The notes below the pieces were generated by a model that did not search any database, was not told the origin of the DNA, and saw only the letters and a program-made list of their open reading frames with translations. DNA of 64,000 bases from Pusillimonas sp. DMV24BSW_D (GTDB lineage: Bacteria; Pseudomonadota; Gammaproteobacteria; Burkholderiales; Burkholderiaceae_B): NCBI RefSeq assembly GCF_011388195.1, contig NZ_CP049990.1, positions 124,001 to 188,000 on the forward strand, given 5' to 3'. Made by a program: the position numbers and the translations under genes. Shown here in pieces: positions 43,719-52,520 of this stretch (the first letter of the stretch is position 1; each line of letters begins with the position of its first letter).

Positions 43719-43779
43719 AACCCTTGTGCAACCAGTTTTGCCTAAACCCTCACGACAGTGCTAGCATTGCCAAACAACT

Positions 43780-43794
43780 TTTCACCAGGTGAAA
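43780..43794. promoter_or_regulatory. Palindromic operator overlapping the IclR ribosome-binding site
   Basis: TTTCACC (43780-43786), centre A, GGTGAAA (43788-43794). The right arm contains the AGGTGA Shine-Dalgarno of the regulator gene (TTG start 43799), so a protein bound here would also occlude translation start DNA. Suggests negative autoregulation by the IclR protein (inference). Confidence 0.55.
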
Positions 43795-43798
43795 TTTA

Positions 43799-44632
43799 TT
43801 GAAAGATTATCAAGTCAAGACGATCCGCGCCCTTGATCGCGGCCTGGAAGTACTGGAGTATCTGCACAAATCGCGCAACGCCAGCCTGCACGACTTATAC
43901 TTGGCCACCGGTTTACCCAAAGCCACCCTGACTCGGGTTATCGCAACACTGGAGCGGCGCGGACTGATTTGGCAAAGAGTGGCCGACGGCGCCTTCATGG
44001 CCAGCCACACCTACCAGCCCCGGCCGCCCCAAGTCAATGACGAAAACTATCTGGTTCAAGTGGCGTCACCCACCCTGGTGCAACTGTGCCGTAAAGTCGA
44101 CTGGCCATCCATTCTGGCTGTGCCGCGGCTGGATCATATGGCCGTGATTGAAACCAACAGCCCGCGCTCGTACTTCTCGCACATTCCATTGGGCCCAATC
44201 GGTTTTCGGGTGAATATGTTGCGCTCAGCCACCGGACGCGCCTACCTGGCTTTCTGCAGTGAAACGGAAAGGCAGTCGGTTTTGCAACGTTTGGCCGCCA
44301 GCAACGAGCCCGGCAACTATCTGGCGCGTCGCCCTGAACAAATTAAACAATTGCTGGAAGAGACACGCCAATTAGGCTACGGTTTGCGCACACCCGACTT
44401 CGGCGGCCATTACGACAAAACACGCCGTGAATTTGACGACGGACGAGACTCGGTTGCCGTACCGATCTGGGCAGGCAAAGAAGTGGTGGCAATCGTCAAC
44501 CTGACATGGATTCACAAGATCGCAAAAAAAGAGGACATTATCAAAAAGCTATTGCCCGAACTGCGGCAAGCCGCACAAACCATTTCCTGGAATTTAATGT
44601 CGCCGCTGCGTGAAGACGCCTTAAATCCTTAA
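43799..44632 (+). CDS. IclR family regulator (MhpR-like)
   Basis: 277 residues from a TTG at 43799 with AGGTGA about eight bases upstream. Seen: winged helix-turn-helix (GLEVLEYLHKSRNASLHDLYLATGLPKATLTRVIATLERRGLI, here broken by the wing), then a GAF-like effector domain with LRSATGRAYLAF and GYGLRTPDF. Resembles MhpR more than IclR proper. Divergent from the biotin carboxylase operon, therefore its probable regulator; the effector would be an acid of that pathway. Its end overlaps the convergent reductase gene by 12 bases. Confidence 0.9.
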   Translation: MKDYQVKTIRALDRGLEVLEYLHKSRNASLHDLYLATGLPKATLTRVIATLERRGLIWQRVADGAFMASHTYQPRPPQVNDENYLVQVASPTLVQLCRKVDWPSILAVPRLDHMAVIETNSPRSYFSHIPLGPIGFRVNMLRSATGRAYLAFCSETERQSVLQRLAASNEPGNYLARRPEQIKQLLEETRQLGYGLRTPDFGGHYDKTRREFDDGRDSVAVPIWAGKEVVAIVNLTWIHKIAKKEDIIKKLLPELRQAAQTISWNLMSPLREDALNP

Positions 44633-45598
44633 CACCGCTGTGCCGCGCTTGGACCCAGACTCCACAAACTCATGTGCAGCGGCGGTTTGACGCAAACGGA
44701 AGGTTTTTGCCACGCGGTGCTGTAAACGCCCTTGCTCAAGCCACCCCGACAATTTTTCGATGCAGGCGGAGCGATCGTCGGGCAGCAAGTCGTACACCAG
44801 GAAGCAGCGCAAATCGATTGAACGCCACAACAGCGTTTTCAGATCAACAGGCAAAATACCGGTGGTGTTGGAGCCATAGCAAATATACACACCGTGTGCT
44901 TTCAGCACATTTTCCGAAAGCAATGCAGCCGTTGAAGAGAAATCCATATCGATGACGGCATCAACTCCCGCACCCTGCGTTAACTCAAGCACGCGCGGCC
45001 CAACTGCGGTTTGCTTATAGTCGATAACCGAAAATGCGCCCGCCTGCTCGGCATCTTCACGACGCGCACCTGAGCCCGCCGTGCCAATAACACGCGCCCC
45101 TTCAAGCACAGCCATCTGCGTTACGTAGTGACCCACCGCACTGCCGGCCCCGGTTACCAGAACCGTTTTACCTGCCAATGAACCTGCCAACCGGACAGAC
45201 TGCACTGCGGTTAATGCGGGAATACCAAGACACGCGCCCTGCTCAAAACTCATTGCGTCTGGCAGGGGCACAGCCTGAGCTTCCGGCAAGACAACATATT
45301 CACAAGCAGTACCCCACGCTCGGCGCCACTGGGCATTCCATACCCAGACACGCTGACCGATACGATGAGACCCAACACCCGGCCCCACGTAATCAATCGT
45401 TCCCGCGCCGTCACTATGAGGCACAATTTGTTCAAAATCCAAGGGTCGGCGCAAACGAAACTTCACATCCGACGGATTAATACCCGACGCATGCAACTTC
45501 ACTCGCACCTCACCGATGCCTGGCTCGGGATCGGATAACTCACCATACTCGAGCACTTCACGCGCCGCACCGTTACGGACATACCAAACTGCTTTCAT
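44621..45598 (-). CDS. NADPH:quinone reductase-like MDR oxidoreductase
   Basis: 325 residues, medium-chain dehydrogenase/reductase without zinc ligands. Seen: GroES-like N-terminal domain with HASGINPSDVKFR, DGAGTIDYVGPGV, then the Rossmann domain VLVTGAGSAVGHYVTQMA (about 145-162). QOR/zeta-crystallin-type NADPH-dependent reduction of quinones or enones. Monocistronic as far as visible; the neighbouring thioesterase is divergent. Substrate unknown. Confidence 0.88.
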   Translation of the reverse strand: MKAVWYVRNGAAREVLEYGELSDPEPGIGEVRVKLHASGINPSDVKFRLRRPLDFEQIVPHSDGAGTIDYVGPGVGSHRIGQRVWVWNAQWRRAWGTACEYVVLPEAQAVPLPDAMSFEQGACLGIPALTAVQSVRLAGSLAGKTVLVTGAGSAVGHYVTQMAVLEGARVIGTAGSGARREDAEQAGAFSVIDYKQTAVGPRVLELTQGAGVDAVIDMDFSSTAALLSENVLKAHGVYICYGSNTTGILPVDLKTLLWRSIDLRCFLVYDLLPDDRSACIEKLSGWLEQGRLQHRVAKTFRLRQTAAAHEFVESGSKRGTAVLRI

Positions 45599-45713
45599 AA
45601 CGACCTATTCCTTAACAAGCACTTCACAAAGCTACACCTGCTAACGTTGCCCTTCAACCCATTTTCACCAATTTCGCTAGAATCGGTTTCTGTTTCAACA
45701 TACGACGTAACAA

Positions 45714-46178
45714 ATGGAAAATGCAATGACAATGACACACGAACTGGGTCTGCATCTAAACGGCCTGGAACAACTGCAGATTATGCTGGATCAGGACCTA
45801 CGCTGCCCAATCGCAAAAACACTGGATATTAAAATGGTTGAGGCCGAAGACGGTCGCGCGGTATTCGAAGCGACCCCCGATAAACATTTATATAACCCAA
45901 ACTATTTCGTACATGGCGGTTTTTCGGCCACCATGATGGATTTCGCCTGCGGCTATGCATCGATGAGCAAGATTCCAGCAGGCAAATCCGTTTCCACCAT
46001 TGACTTGAAAGTTTCATATCATCGGCCAATTAACAAGGACACGGGTTTGCTGCGGGCGGAAGGTATTGTGACAAGCAGTGGCAAACGCGTTATTTTTTCA
46101 GAAGCAAAACTCATCGATCAGGATGGGCGCCTTTATGTTTCCGCAACATCAAGCGTGCTTGTTTTCAATCTTGAATAA
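45714..46178 (+). CDS. PaaI-type hotdog thioesterase
   Basis: 154 residues. Seen: single hotdog fold with NYFVHGGFSATMMDFACGYAS (HGG plus Asp of the PaaI/4HBT-II active site) and STIDLKVSYHRPI. Hydrolyses an acyl- or aryl-acetyl-CoA. Three possible ATG codons (45714, 45726, 45732); the first is kept. Divergent from the reductase gene. The CoA ester could be a product of neighbouring pathways (inference). Confidence 0.9.
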   Translation: MENAMTMTHELGLHLNGLEQLQIMLDQDLRCPIAKTLDIKMVEAEDGRAVFEATPDKHLYNPNYFVHGGFSATMMDFACGYASMSKIPAGKSVSTIDLKVSYHRPINKDTGLLRAEGIVTSSGKRVIFSEAKLIDQDGRLYVSATSSVLVFNLE

Positions 46179-46212
46179 CACGGTACGACTCACGGCAACC
46201 GAGCATTACTCT

Positions 46213-47406
46213 TTACGCCGCGCTCGAACGGGCGCGACGAAAGTACAGCACCAAAAGCGCGACGCCCACAATCACAGCGGGAACCAGTGACCCGATATTC
46301 AACCACCACCAGCCTTGTGTGGTTACCAGCGCACCGGAACTGAACGACGACACAGCCATGACAAAAAACACCACGAAATTAATGGCCCCCTGCGCTTTAT
46401 CGCGCTCTTGCGGCGTATGCGCCTGAGTGGCCAAATTGGTGGAACCGGTAAACAGGAAATTCCAGCCCACGCCCAACAAAAACAGAGAAATTAAATAGTG
46501 CTCGTAGGTATTACCCGACAGGGCAATGAAAATGCAGACCATGTTCAACACCAACCCTGCCAGCATGATTTGCAATGTACCGTAACGCTTTATGAGCGAA
46601 CCAGTAATAAAGCCTGGGGCAAACATGCCGATAACGTGCCATTGCAATACCGTAGCGGTGTCTGAGAACGGAAAACCATCAACCTCCATTGCCAGCGGGG
46701 TGGCCGCCATTAGCAAGTTCATGATGCCATAGCCGATACCCGCACCCAAAGCCGCCACAATAAAAACCGGTTGACGTGCAATTTCCTTTAAATCACGGCC
46801 ACTCGATTTGGGCGCCTCCGTTCTTGCATCATCTGGGAAACGGATGAAATGCATCACAACCATGCCCAAAACGCCCAGCACTGCCAACGCCAAATAAGCC
46901 CCCATAAACGGGTAAGCCGCCACGTCTTTCGTGTGCTGCGCCAAAGCCGGCCCTACAATAGCGCCGATCAACCCACCGGCCAACACCCAGGAAATCGCTT
47001 TTTCACGCAAACTGGCGTCAACAACTTCGGTTGCCGCAAAACGATATAACTGTCCGTTCGCGCTGTAGTAGCCCGCAATCAGTGTAGCCAACACCAGTAA
47101 CCAAAAACTTCCGATCCATACCGCGAATGCGCATAGCAAGGAAGAGAGGACGGCAACGACCAAACCCAACTGAAAAGACTTTTTACGACCATGGCGACTC
47201 TGGGTTCTGGCAACCAACGCTGTCGACAACGCACCGCCGATGACGTAGCCCATGATGGGCAACGTTGCCATCCAAGGGATCGTCGCCAAATTCATCCCAA
47301 CCAAACCGTTAATACCGATAAAAGTCACGTTATTCGTGAAAAACAATCCCTGGCAAACGATTAACAGCACGAGATTAGGGTTAAAAAGCCTGGGTTTTGC
47401 GGACAT
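46213..47406 (-). CDS. MFS transporter
   Basis: 397 residues, 12 predicted helices. Seen: motif A-like ALVARTQSRHGRKKSFQLG between helices 2 and 3 (about 62-80), and a central cytoplasmic loop (FPDDARTEAPKSSGRDLKEIARQP, broken here for length) between the two six-helix halves. Substrate cannot be told. Convergent with the thioesterase gene, 34-base gap. Confidence 0.87.
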   Translation of the reverse strand: MSAKPRLFNPNLVLLIVCQGLFFTNNVTFIGINGLVGMNLATIPWMATLPIMGYVIGGALSTALVARTQSRHGRKKSFQLGLVVAVLSSLLCAFAVWIGSFWLLVLATLIAGYYSANGQLYRFAATEVVDASLREKAISWVLAGGLIGAIVGPALAQHTKDVAAYPFMGAYLALAVLGVLGMVVMHFIRFPDDARTEAPKSSGRDLKEIARQPVFIVAALGAGIGYGIMNLLMAATPLAMEVDGFPFSDTATVLQWHVIGMFAPGFITGSLIKRYGTLQIMLAGLVLNMVCIFIALSGNTYEHYLISLFLLGVGWNFLFTGSTNLATQAHTPQERDKAQGAINFVVFFVMAVSSFSSGALVTTQGWWWLNIGSLVPAVIVGVALLVLYFRRARSSAA

Positions 47407-47555
47407 GAACAGCCTCCAACATGATCAGTGCGCTGATAATACACCCGATCACCTTTCCAGTAGCTGAAATTACCTTCCAATAAGCCGCCAAAAACTTATG
47501 CCGGGCCCTGCTATTATTGACCCAATTTGGTTAAATACGCGGCGGGAAATATCCA

Positions 47556-48266
47556 ATGTCCATACAAAATCTACTTCAGCAAATGCTTTCTTCCGGGCAG
47601 CAGGCCGGGCAATCCGCCGGCACTCAATTGAACGACCTGGGCCGCAAAACCGGGCTAGGCGGATTTGGCGGCGGGGCGTTAACCGGCGGCGCGCTGGGGC
47701 TTCTGCTAGGCAACAAAAAATTCAGAAAAATGGGCGGCAAAGTCGCCACCTATGGCGCAGCGGCCGCGTTGGGCGCGGTCGCTCTCAAGGCTTATCAAGA
47801 CTGGCAAACGCAACGCTCAACCAACAACGCGTCCGCGTCAGCGCCACCCGCGCCAATGGCCGGTGCTCAAGCGGCTCAAGCTTCAAGTGCAGCATTAGGC
47901 TGGTCGGAAAAAGACACTGAAACACATAGCCAGGCAGTACTGGCCGCCATGATCGGCGCAGCCAAAGCCGATGGCCATATCGGTGATTCAGAGCGTGCAC
48001 TCTTGGAAGCGGAGGTCGCCCGGTTGGGCAGCGCGCAAGATCAAGCCTGGTTTCATTCTGAGCTGCAAAAACCGGCCGACCCGGCAGCCGTTGCCCAGCA
48101 GGCGGCAACACCCGAAATGGCCGCTGAAATGTACCTGGCCAGCTTGCTGATTATTGATGAACAAAGCTTTATGGAGCGCGCTTATCTGGATGAACTGGCG
48201 AAACAATTAAAGCTGGAGCCAGGCCTGAAAAACAACCTGGAAGGCCAGGTTAAAAACCTGGCTTAG
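47556..48266 (+). CDS. TerB-like / DUF533 protein (YebE family)
   Basis: 236 residues. Seen: Gly/Ala-rich N-terminal part (about 1-90) with GLLLGNKKFRKMGGKVATYGAAAALGAVALKAY split across a hydrophobic segment, then a helical C-terminal domain with LAAMIGAAKADGHIGDSERALLEAEV, the TerB-like Asp-rich first helix pair. Known: DUF533 proteins are inner-membrane associated and linked to envelope stress (YebE is in the Cpx/sigmaE orbit); no proven tellurite role. Its stop overlaps the convergent porin gene by 4 bases. Confidence 0.86.
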   Translation: MSIQNLLQQMLSSGQQAGQSAGTQLNDLGRKTGLGGFGGGALTGGALGLLLGNKKFRKMGGKVATYGAAAALGAVALKAYQDWQTQRSTNNASASAPPAPMAGAQAAQASSAALGWSEKDTETHSQAVLAAMIGAAKADGHIGDSERALLEAEVARLGSAQDQAWFHSELQKPADPAAVAQQAATPEMAAEMYLASLLIIDEQSFMERAYLDELAKQLKLEPGLKNNLEGQVKNLA

Positions 48267-49339
48267 AAATCGAAACGAAGACCCACCAAAAAGACGCGTC
48301 CACCCTGGCTGGCCGAGGTTAAATCAGCCAGGCCCCCGCGCTTTTCGACAATAGAAGCAGTTGACCCTTCACGATAAAACTCGGCAAAGAATTTCAGGTT
48401 TTTATCGTATTGATAGTCGACACCCAAATGCACAATGTTGTCGCCATAGTTCTGCACTTTGGCAAACATCGCTTTGAATGTATACGGGCCTGTGTTGTAA
48501 CTGGCAAACAAATTAACCGCCTTATTGCCATCACGCGAGAAAGCACCGGGCGTATGATTATTTGTGTCGAATATCTCGTACTTGGCGGCAAAATACCACG
48601 GGCCGGCCTGGTGGCTGGCTGAAACACCATACACTCGGTCCTTCCCCAGCCCGGTATCACCACGATCGTCAAACCCAACCGCCAAACGCGTGTCGCCCAA
48701 AACATACGATAAAGCCGCCTGCATGCGACGGTCATCGATACGCGAAGTTGAGCGACGATTACCCGCAGCCGATGTGTAGCTGCCCGAAAGGGTGAAACCG
48801 TAAACAGCCGGGCTGTAGTAAGCAATCGTGTCGGGAATCCGAAACGCGGTATAAGTGGCAAAACCGCTGTAGTAACTGCTGAACTGATCAACCGGAGCGG
48901 CAACGGCGTTGTAATAAGGCATCCATTGCTGGCCGGCAATTAAAGTACCCACCGTTGTGCGCACGCCGATTTGGGCAATACGGATACGCTGGCGCTCATC
49001 GCGCCCCGCCCCGCCCTGGTCATAGGGATCGCTGATACGAAAATTGGCTGTGTCGAACGGCAACTCAAACTGGCCGAACACAGCGGTATCGTCATTGAAA
49101 CGATACTCGCCTTTCAAGCCAACACGCGTGTAGGCGTCGCGCAACCCCACATAGGAACCCCACGGCCCGCTGTTTCCAGGATGCACAGACTCCAACTGCA
49201 TGCGCAATGAGCCGTACAGCTCAACGGAATGATTCGCTCCTTCTGTCAGAACCACCGCCGAAACGGAAGGTGCAGCCAGAAATGCTGCACTTAACGAAAG
49301 CAGCCACTTTGCGGGTTTCATTATTTTTATGCTGTTCAT
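48263..49339 (-). CDS. Gram-negative general porin (Bordetella-type)
   Basis: 358 residues from the ATG at 49339 (AGGAAA upstream). Seen: signal peptide ending SVSA (about residue 28), then VELYGSLRMQLESV, the usual first strand of betaproteobacterial porins (Porin_4), VYGFTLSGSYTSA and ALSYVLGDTRLAVGFDD in the middle, and a C-terminal VFLVGLRFDF with final Phe for BAM recognition. Trimeric 16-strand barrel is expected. Short distance (30 bases) to the BCCT gene start suggests a common transcript, so solute entry and uptake may be coupled. Confidence 0.93.
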   Translation of the reverse strand: MNSIKIMKPAKWLLSLSAAFLAAPSVSAVVLTEGANHSVELYGSLRMQLESVHPGNSGPWGSYVGLRDAYTRVGLKGEYRFNDDTAVFGQFELPFDTANFRISDPYDQGGAGRDERQRIRIAQIGVRTTVGTLIAGQQWMPYYNAVAAPVDQFSSYYSGFATYTAFRIPDTIAYYSPAVYGFTLSGSYTSAAGNRRSTSRIDDRRMQAALSYVLGDTRLAVGFDDRGDTGLGKDRVYGVSASHQAGPWYFAAKYEIFDTNNHTPGAFSRDGNKAVNLFASYNTGPYTFKAMFAKVQNYGDNIVHLGVDYQYDKNLKFFAEFYREGSTASIVEKRGGLADLTSASQGGRVFLVGLRFDF

Positions 49340-49369
49340 ATTTTTTTCCTGTTTGCACACTGCCATGCA

Positions 49370-50923
49370 TTAAGGCGCCGGTGGTGTAGAGGCCGCTCGC
49401 CCATCCTCACGATCAGCCAAATACCGCAACTTGCGACGCAATTCACGCTCGCGGCGGCGCTCCTCACGATAATCCTGCTTCACCGCCCGCCAGAGTGCGA
49501 CCACCATCAGCACAATAACTAACGTAAACGGAAGCGCGAATACAATTGTGGCCGTTTGCACCGCCTGAATGCCGCCGGCCAATAACAAACTAATTGCAAT
49601 ACCCGCCACCAGAACACCCCAAATAATTTTTACACGTGCGTGCGGATTAGGTTCGCCTCCGGTGCTCATCATGCCTAATACCAGTGTGGCGGAATCGCCC
49701 GAGGTCACGAAAAATACCAGTACCAGAACGGTAGCGACAATGGACATTAACGTACCTAACGGCATGGCATCGAACATCACAAACAACGCCGTGGACACGT
49801 CGGCCTTGACCGCATCTGCCAACGGCACCGCATCCCAGATTTGCATATGCAGCGCCGTACCGCCGAAAACTGAAAACCACAGAAAACCCGCCAATGTGGG
49901 TGCCAAAACCGTACCAAGCACAAATTCACGAATCGTCCGACCACGCGAAACCCGCGCAATAAACAAACCAACAAACGGTGACCAGGCAATCCACCAGGCC
50001 CAGTAAAAGATGGTCCAGCCACCGATCCAGCTATCATCCATGAACGGCGTCGTGCGCAAACTCATGCGCACAAACTCGCTGGCGTAACTGCCCAGGGTGG
50101 TCGTAAAGGTATCAATTAACGCAACGGTTGGCCCAAGCAGAAAAACCGTGACCATCAAAAGAAAAGCCAGAATCAAATTAATGTTGGACAACCATTTAAT
50201 GCCGCGTGTCACCCCTGTAACGGCAGAGGTTAAAAACAAAATGGTTGTTACCACAATAATCAAAACCTGGGCGGTTGAACTAATGGGCACGCCTAACACA
50301 TAGTGCAACCCGCTATTAATTTGCAGCGCCCCTATACCCAGCGAGGCAGCCACCCCAAAAGCCGTTGCAATAATGGCCAGCACATTCACCGCCAAACCCA
50401 AGTGAGGCGCCCACGACCATGGCAAAGAACTGGTGGCCACACTGACCAGCGCCGGTTTATCGCGGCGGAAACAAAAGAAGGCAATGGCCAATGCCACCAC
50501 GCTATATACAGCCCAAGGGTGCAGCCCCCAATGGAAAAAGCTGTAACGCATCGCCGCCGATGCAGCCGCCGGCGTTTCCGCAATGAATCCGGGAGGCGGC
50601 GAGCCATAATGGGAAATGGGTTCGGCCACCCCCCAAAAGACAAGACCGATGCCCATTCCTGCCGCGAACAGCATAGCGAACCAACTATGAAGAGAAAACT
50701 CTGGGTCTTCATCTTCGGCCCCCAGTTTTAAATCGCCGTAACGACTGAACGCCAACAAACCGGCCACGACCACCAGCCCCAAAACAATCCACAAATAAAG
50801 CCAGCCAAACGTAACCGTTATAAAGCCGAGAAGCTCGTCGAAAATGCTCCCGAGAGATTGCGGCGCAATGATCCCCCACATGACGATCAGCAGGATGACG
50901 CCGGCCGAAATAATAAGCTGCAT
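49370..50923 (-). CDS. BCCT family betaine/carnitine/choline transporter
   Basis: 517 residues, 12 helices. Seen: GMGIGLVFWGVAEPISHY (helix 3, sodium/substrate region) and the diagnostic WTIFYWAWWIAWSPFVGLFIARVSRGRT (aromatic box in helix 8, split here only by length). Imports quaternary amines by sodium or proton symport, for osmoprotection or catabolism. Charged C-terminal tail is short (REERRRERELRRKLRYLAD), compatible with limited osmosensing. AAAGGAG precedes the start. Confidence 0.94.
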   Translation of the reverse strand: MQLIISAGVILLIVMWGIIAPQSLGSIFDELLGFITVTFGWLYLWIVLGLVVVAGLLAFSRYGDLKLGAEDEDPEFSLHSWFAMLFAAGMGIGLVFWGVAEPISHYGSPPPGFIAETPAAASAAMRYSFFHWGLHPWAVYSVVALAIAFFCFRRDKPALVSVATSSLPWSWAPHLGLAVNVLAIIATAFGVAASLGIGALQINSGLHYVLGVPISSTAQVLIIVVTTILFLTSAVTGVTRGIKWLSNINLILAFLLMVTVFLLGPTVALIDTFTTTLGSYASEFVRMSLRTTPFMDDSWIGGWTIFYWAWWIAWSPFVGLFIARVSRGRTIREFVLGTVLAPTLAGFLWFSVFGGTALHMQIWDAVPLADAVKADVSTALFVMFDAMPLGTLMSIVATVLVLVFFVTSGDSATLVLGMMSTGGEPNPHARVKIIWGVLVAGIAISLLLAGGIQAVQTATIVFALPFTLVIVLMVVALWRAVKQDYREERRRERELRRKLRYLADREDGRAASTPPAP

Positions 50924-50975
50924 GCGTGTTCTCCTTTTGTTATGTGCCCGACATTGTAAACAGGCCTCACTTAGA

Positions 50976-51004
50976 TTGACGATTTATGACATATAAATTA
51001 AAAT
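50976..51004 (+). promoter_or_regulatory. Sigma70 promoter of the iron-uptake operon
   Basis: TTGACG (50976-50981), exactly 17 bases, TAAAAT (50999-51004), five of six matches in each box. It lies 59 bases upstream of the PepSY ATG and overlaps the Fur box that starts at 51002. Confidence 0.75.
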
Positions 51005-51020
51005 AAGAATAGTTCTCAGT
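51002..51020. promoter_or_regulatory. Fur box
   Basis: The 19 bases AATAAGAATAGTTCTCAGT read on the minus strand as a GAGAACTATTCTTAT core, close to the 7-1-7 Fur consensus. It covers the -10/start region of the promoter before the PepSY-TonB receptor operon, as expected for iron repression. Confidence 0.7.
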
Positions 51021-51062
51021 TGTATTAGTAAATTTAACTACCCCTTCCAACATAGGTTTTCC

Positions 51063-52235
51063 ATGGCAACTGCCGCGTCGCTCAAAACCTGGTACTGGCT
51101 ACATAAGTGGTCCAGCCTCGTCTGTACCGTTTTTCTACTCCTCATCTGCCTGACTGGGCTGCCGCTGATATTTCACGAGGAAATTGAACATGCGTTCGAG
51201 GACGGCAAACCGCACACCGTCGTTCCCGAAGGCACTCCCCGCGCCCGGATGGACGCCATTCACGCCAACGCCAAGGCACTGTACCCCGGCGAAGCACTGC
51301 AATATACCTATGTTGATGACCACGAACCCGTAGTCTGGGTGGGCATGGCCGACCCGGCCACCGCCTCCGATGCGAAAAGCCATCATTACATGCGTTTCGA
51401 CGCCCATACTGCGGAACTGCTCTACGACGGGCCTAGTGTCTTTGAAGAACAATTCACATTCATGGGCGTCATGTACGCCCTGCACGTCGACCTGTTTGCG
51501 GGCCTTCCGGGTCAACTTTTCCTGGGTTTCATGGGGCTGTTGTTTGTACTTGCCACCGTATCGGGCGTTGTACTTTACGGTCGCTTCATGAAGAAACTCG
51601 AGTTTGGCTCCGTTCGCGCCGACCGATCACGCCGAATCAAATGGCTCGACCTGCACAACCTTTTGGGCATTGTCACCGTCGTCTGGGTAACCGTTGTGGG
51701 GGTAACAGGCGTCATCAATGAACTGGCGACACCCATGTTCCGCTATTGGCAGTCCACAGAAGTCGCCGCACTGATTGCACCCTACCAGAACAAAACGCCC
51801 CCGGCGGAATATGTATCGGCCGACGCCGCCATGGCGGCAGCCACCCAGGCTTTGCCCGATAGCGAAGCAACCAGTTTCAGCCATCCCGGCAATATGTTCG
51901 CCACGCCGCATCATTACGTATTCTGGATGAAAGGGTCGACACCCCTTACGTCCCATTTATTCACACCCGTATTAGTCGACGCCACAACGGCTGAAGTGAC
52001 CGCCATTGCTGAACCCCCTTGGTATCTGGTCATGCTGGAGCTATCCCGCCCCTTGCACTTTGGCGATTACGGTGGGCTACCGCTCAAAATCATCTGGACT
52101 TTACTCGACCTGATCACCATTGTGGTGTTGGTAAGCGGCTTGTACTTGTGGGTTGCACGACGCAAAACCAATGATGCCCGCATCAAACAAATTGCCGATA
52201 CGCTTACCCCCGCTTATTCAGCAACGAGGTCATGA
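51063..52235 (+). CDS. PepSY-associated TM protein (siderophore-reductase type)
   Basis: 390 residues. Seen: four hydrophobic helices (about 15-38, 150-175, 198-220, 340-362), with periplasmic PepSY-like regions between them and conserved His (WLHKWSSL, HVDLF, HNLLGI, HYVFWMKG). Known: such proteins beside TonB receptors (PiuB, FoxB, FegB types) are inner-membrane reductases that strip iron from siderophores, probably haem-dependent. A Fur box and promoter precede it. Stop overlaps the next gene (ATGA). Confidence 0.9.
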   Translation: MATAASLKTWYWLHKWSSLVCTVFLLLICLTGLPLIFHEEIEHAFEDGKPHTVVPEGTPRARMDAIHANAKALYPGEALQYTYVDDHEPVVWVGMADPATASDAKSHHYMRFDAHTAELLYDGPSVFEEQFTFMGVMYALHVDLFAGLPGQLFLGFMGLLFVLATVSGVVLYGRFMKKLEFGSVRADRSRRIKWLDLHNLLGIVTVVWVTVVGVTGVINELATPMFRYWQSTEVAALIAPYQNKTPPAEYVSADAAMAAATQALPDSEATSFSHPGNMFATPHHYVFWMKGSTPLTSHLFTPVLVDATTAEVTAIAEPPWYLVMLELSRPLHFGDYGGLPLKIIWTLLDLITIVVLVSGLYLWVARRKTNDARIKQIADTLTPAYSATRS

Positions 52236-52465
52236 TGTCATCCCAGTCCCTCTCCTGCACACCACCGCGCCCTCGTGTACGTGTCTGGCGCACCCCTATT
52301 TTGCTGGGAATTCTTACCTGTTTCGGCCTGCTTTCCGCACTATTGGGAAGCGGCATCTGGAATGTGGTTAGCTGGATCGCAATGGCGATACCCCTGCTGG
52401 TTGGCGCTGGCTTCTGGGTTTTCCCCAGAAACAAAACCCGAACCGTCCAGCACCGGCGCCAATAA
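52232..52465 (+). CDS. Small membrane protein of the iron operon
   Basis: 77 residues. Seen: basic N-terminus, two hydrophobic helices (about 23-40 and 45-63) and basic tail RNKTRTVQHRRQ. I recognise no family with certainty; short two-helix proteins of this sort often separate PepSY reductase and TonB receptor genes. Overlap with the PepSY stop (ATGA) supports it being a real, translationally coupled gene. May be a partner of the PepSY reductase. Confidence 0.75.
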   Translation: MMSSQSLSCTPPRPRVRVWRTPILLGILTCFGLLSALLGSGIWNVVSWIAMAIPLLVGAGFWVFPRNKTRTVQHRRQ

Positions 52466-52520
52466 AGCTGCATCCGGCCTCGTTCACAAAAACAGTCACA
52501 TACAACTCAGGGAGTTCTCC

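Noticed and set aside
47556-48266. Tellurite resistance determinant
   Set aside because: Only the TerB-like fold is shared (DUF533); no other ter genes are near.
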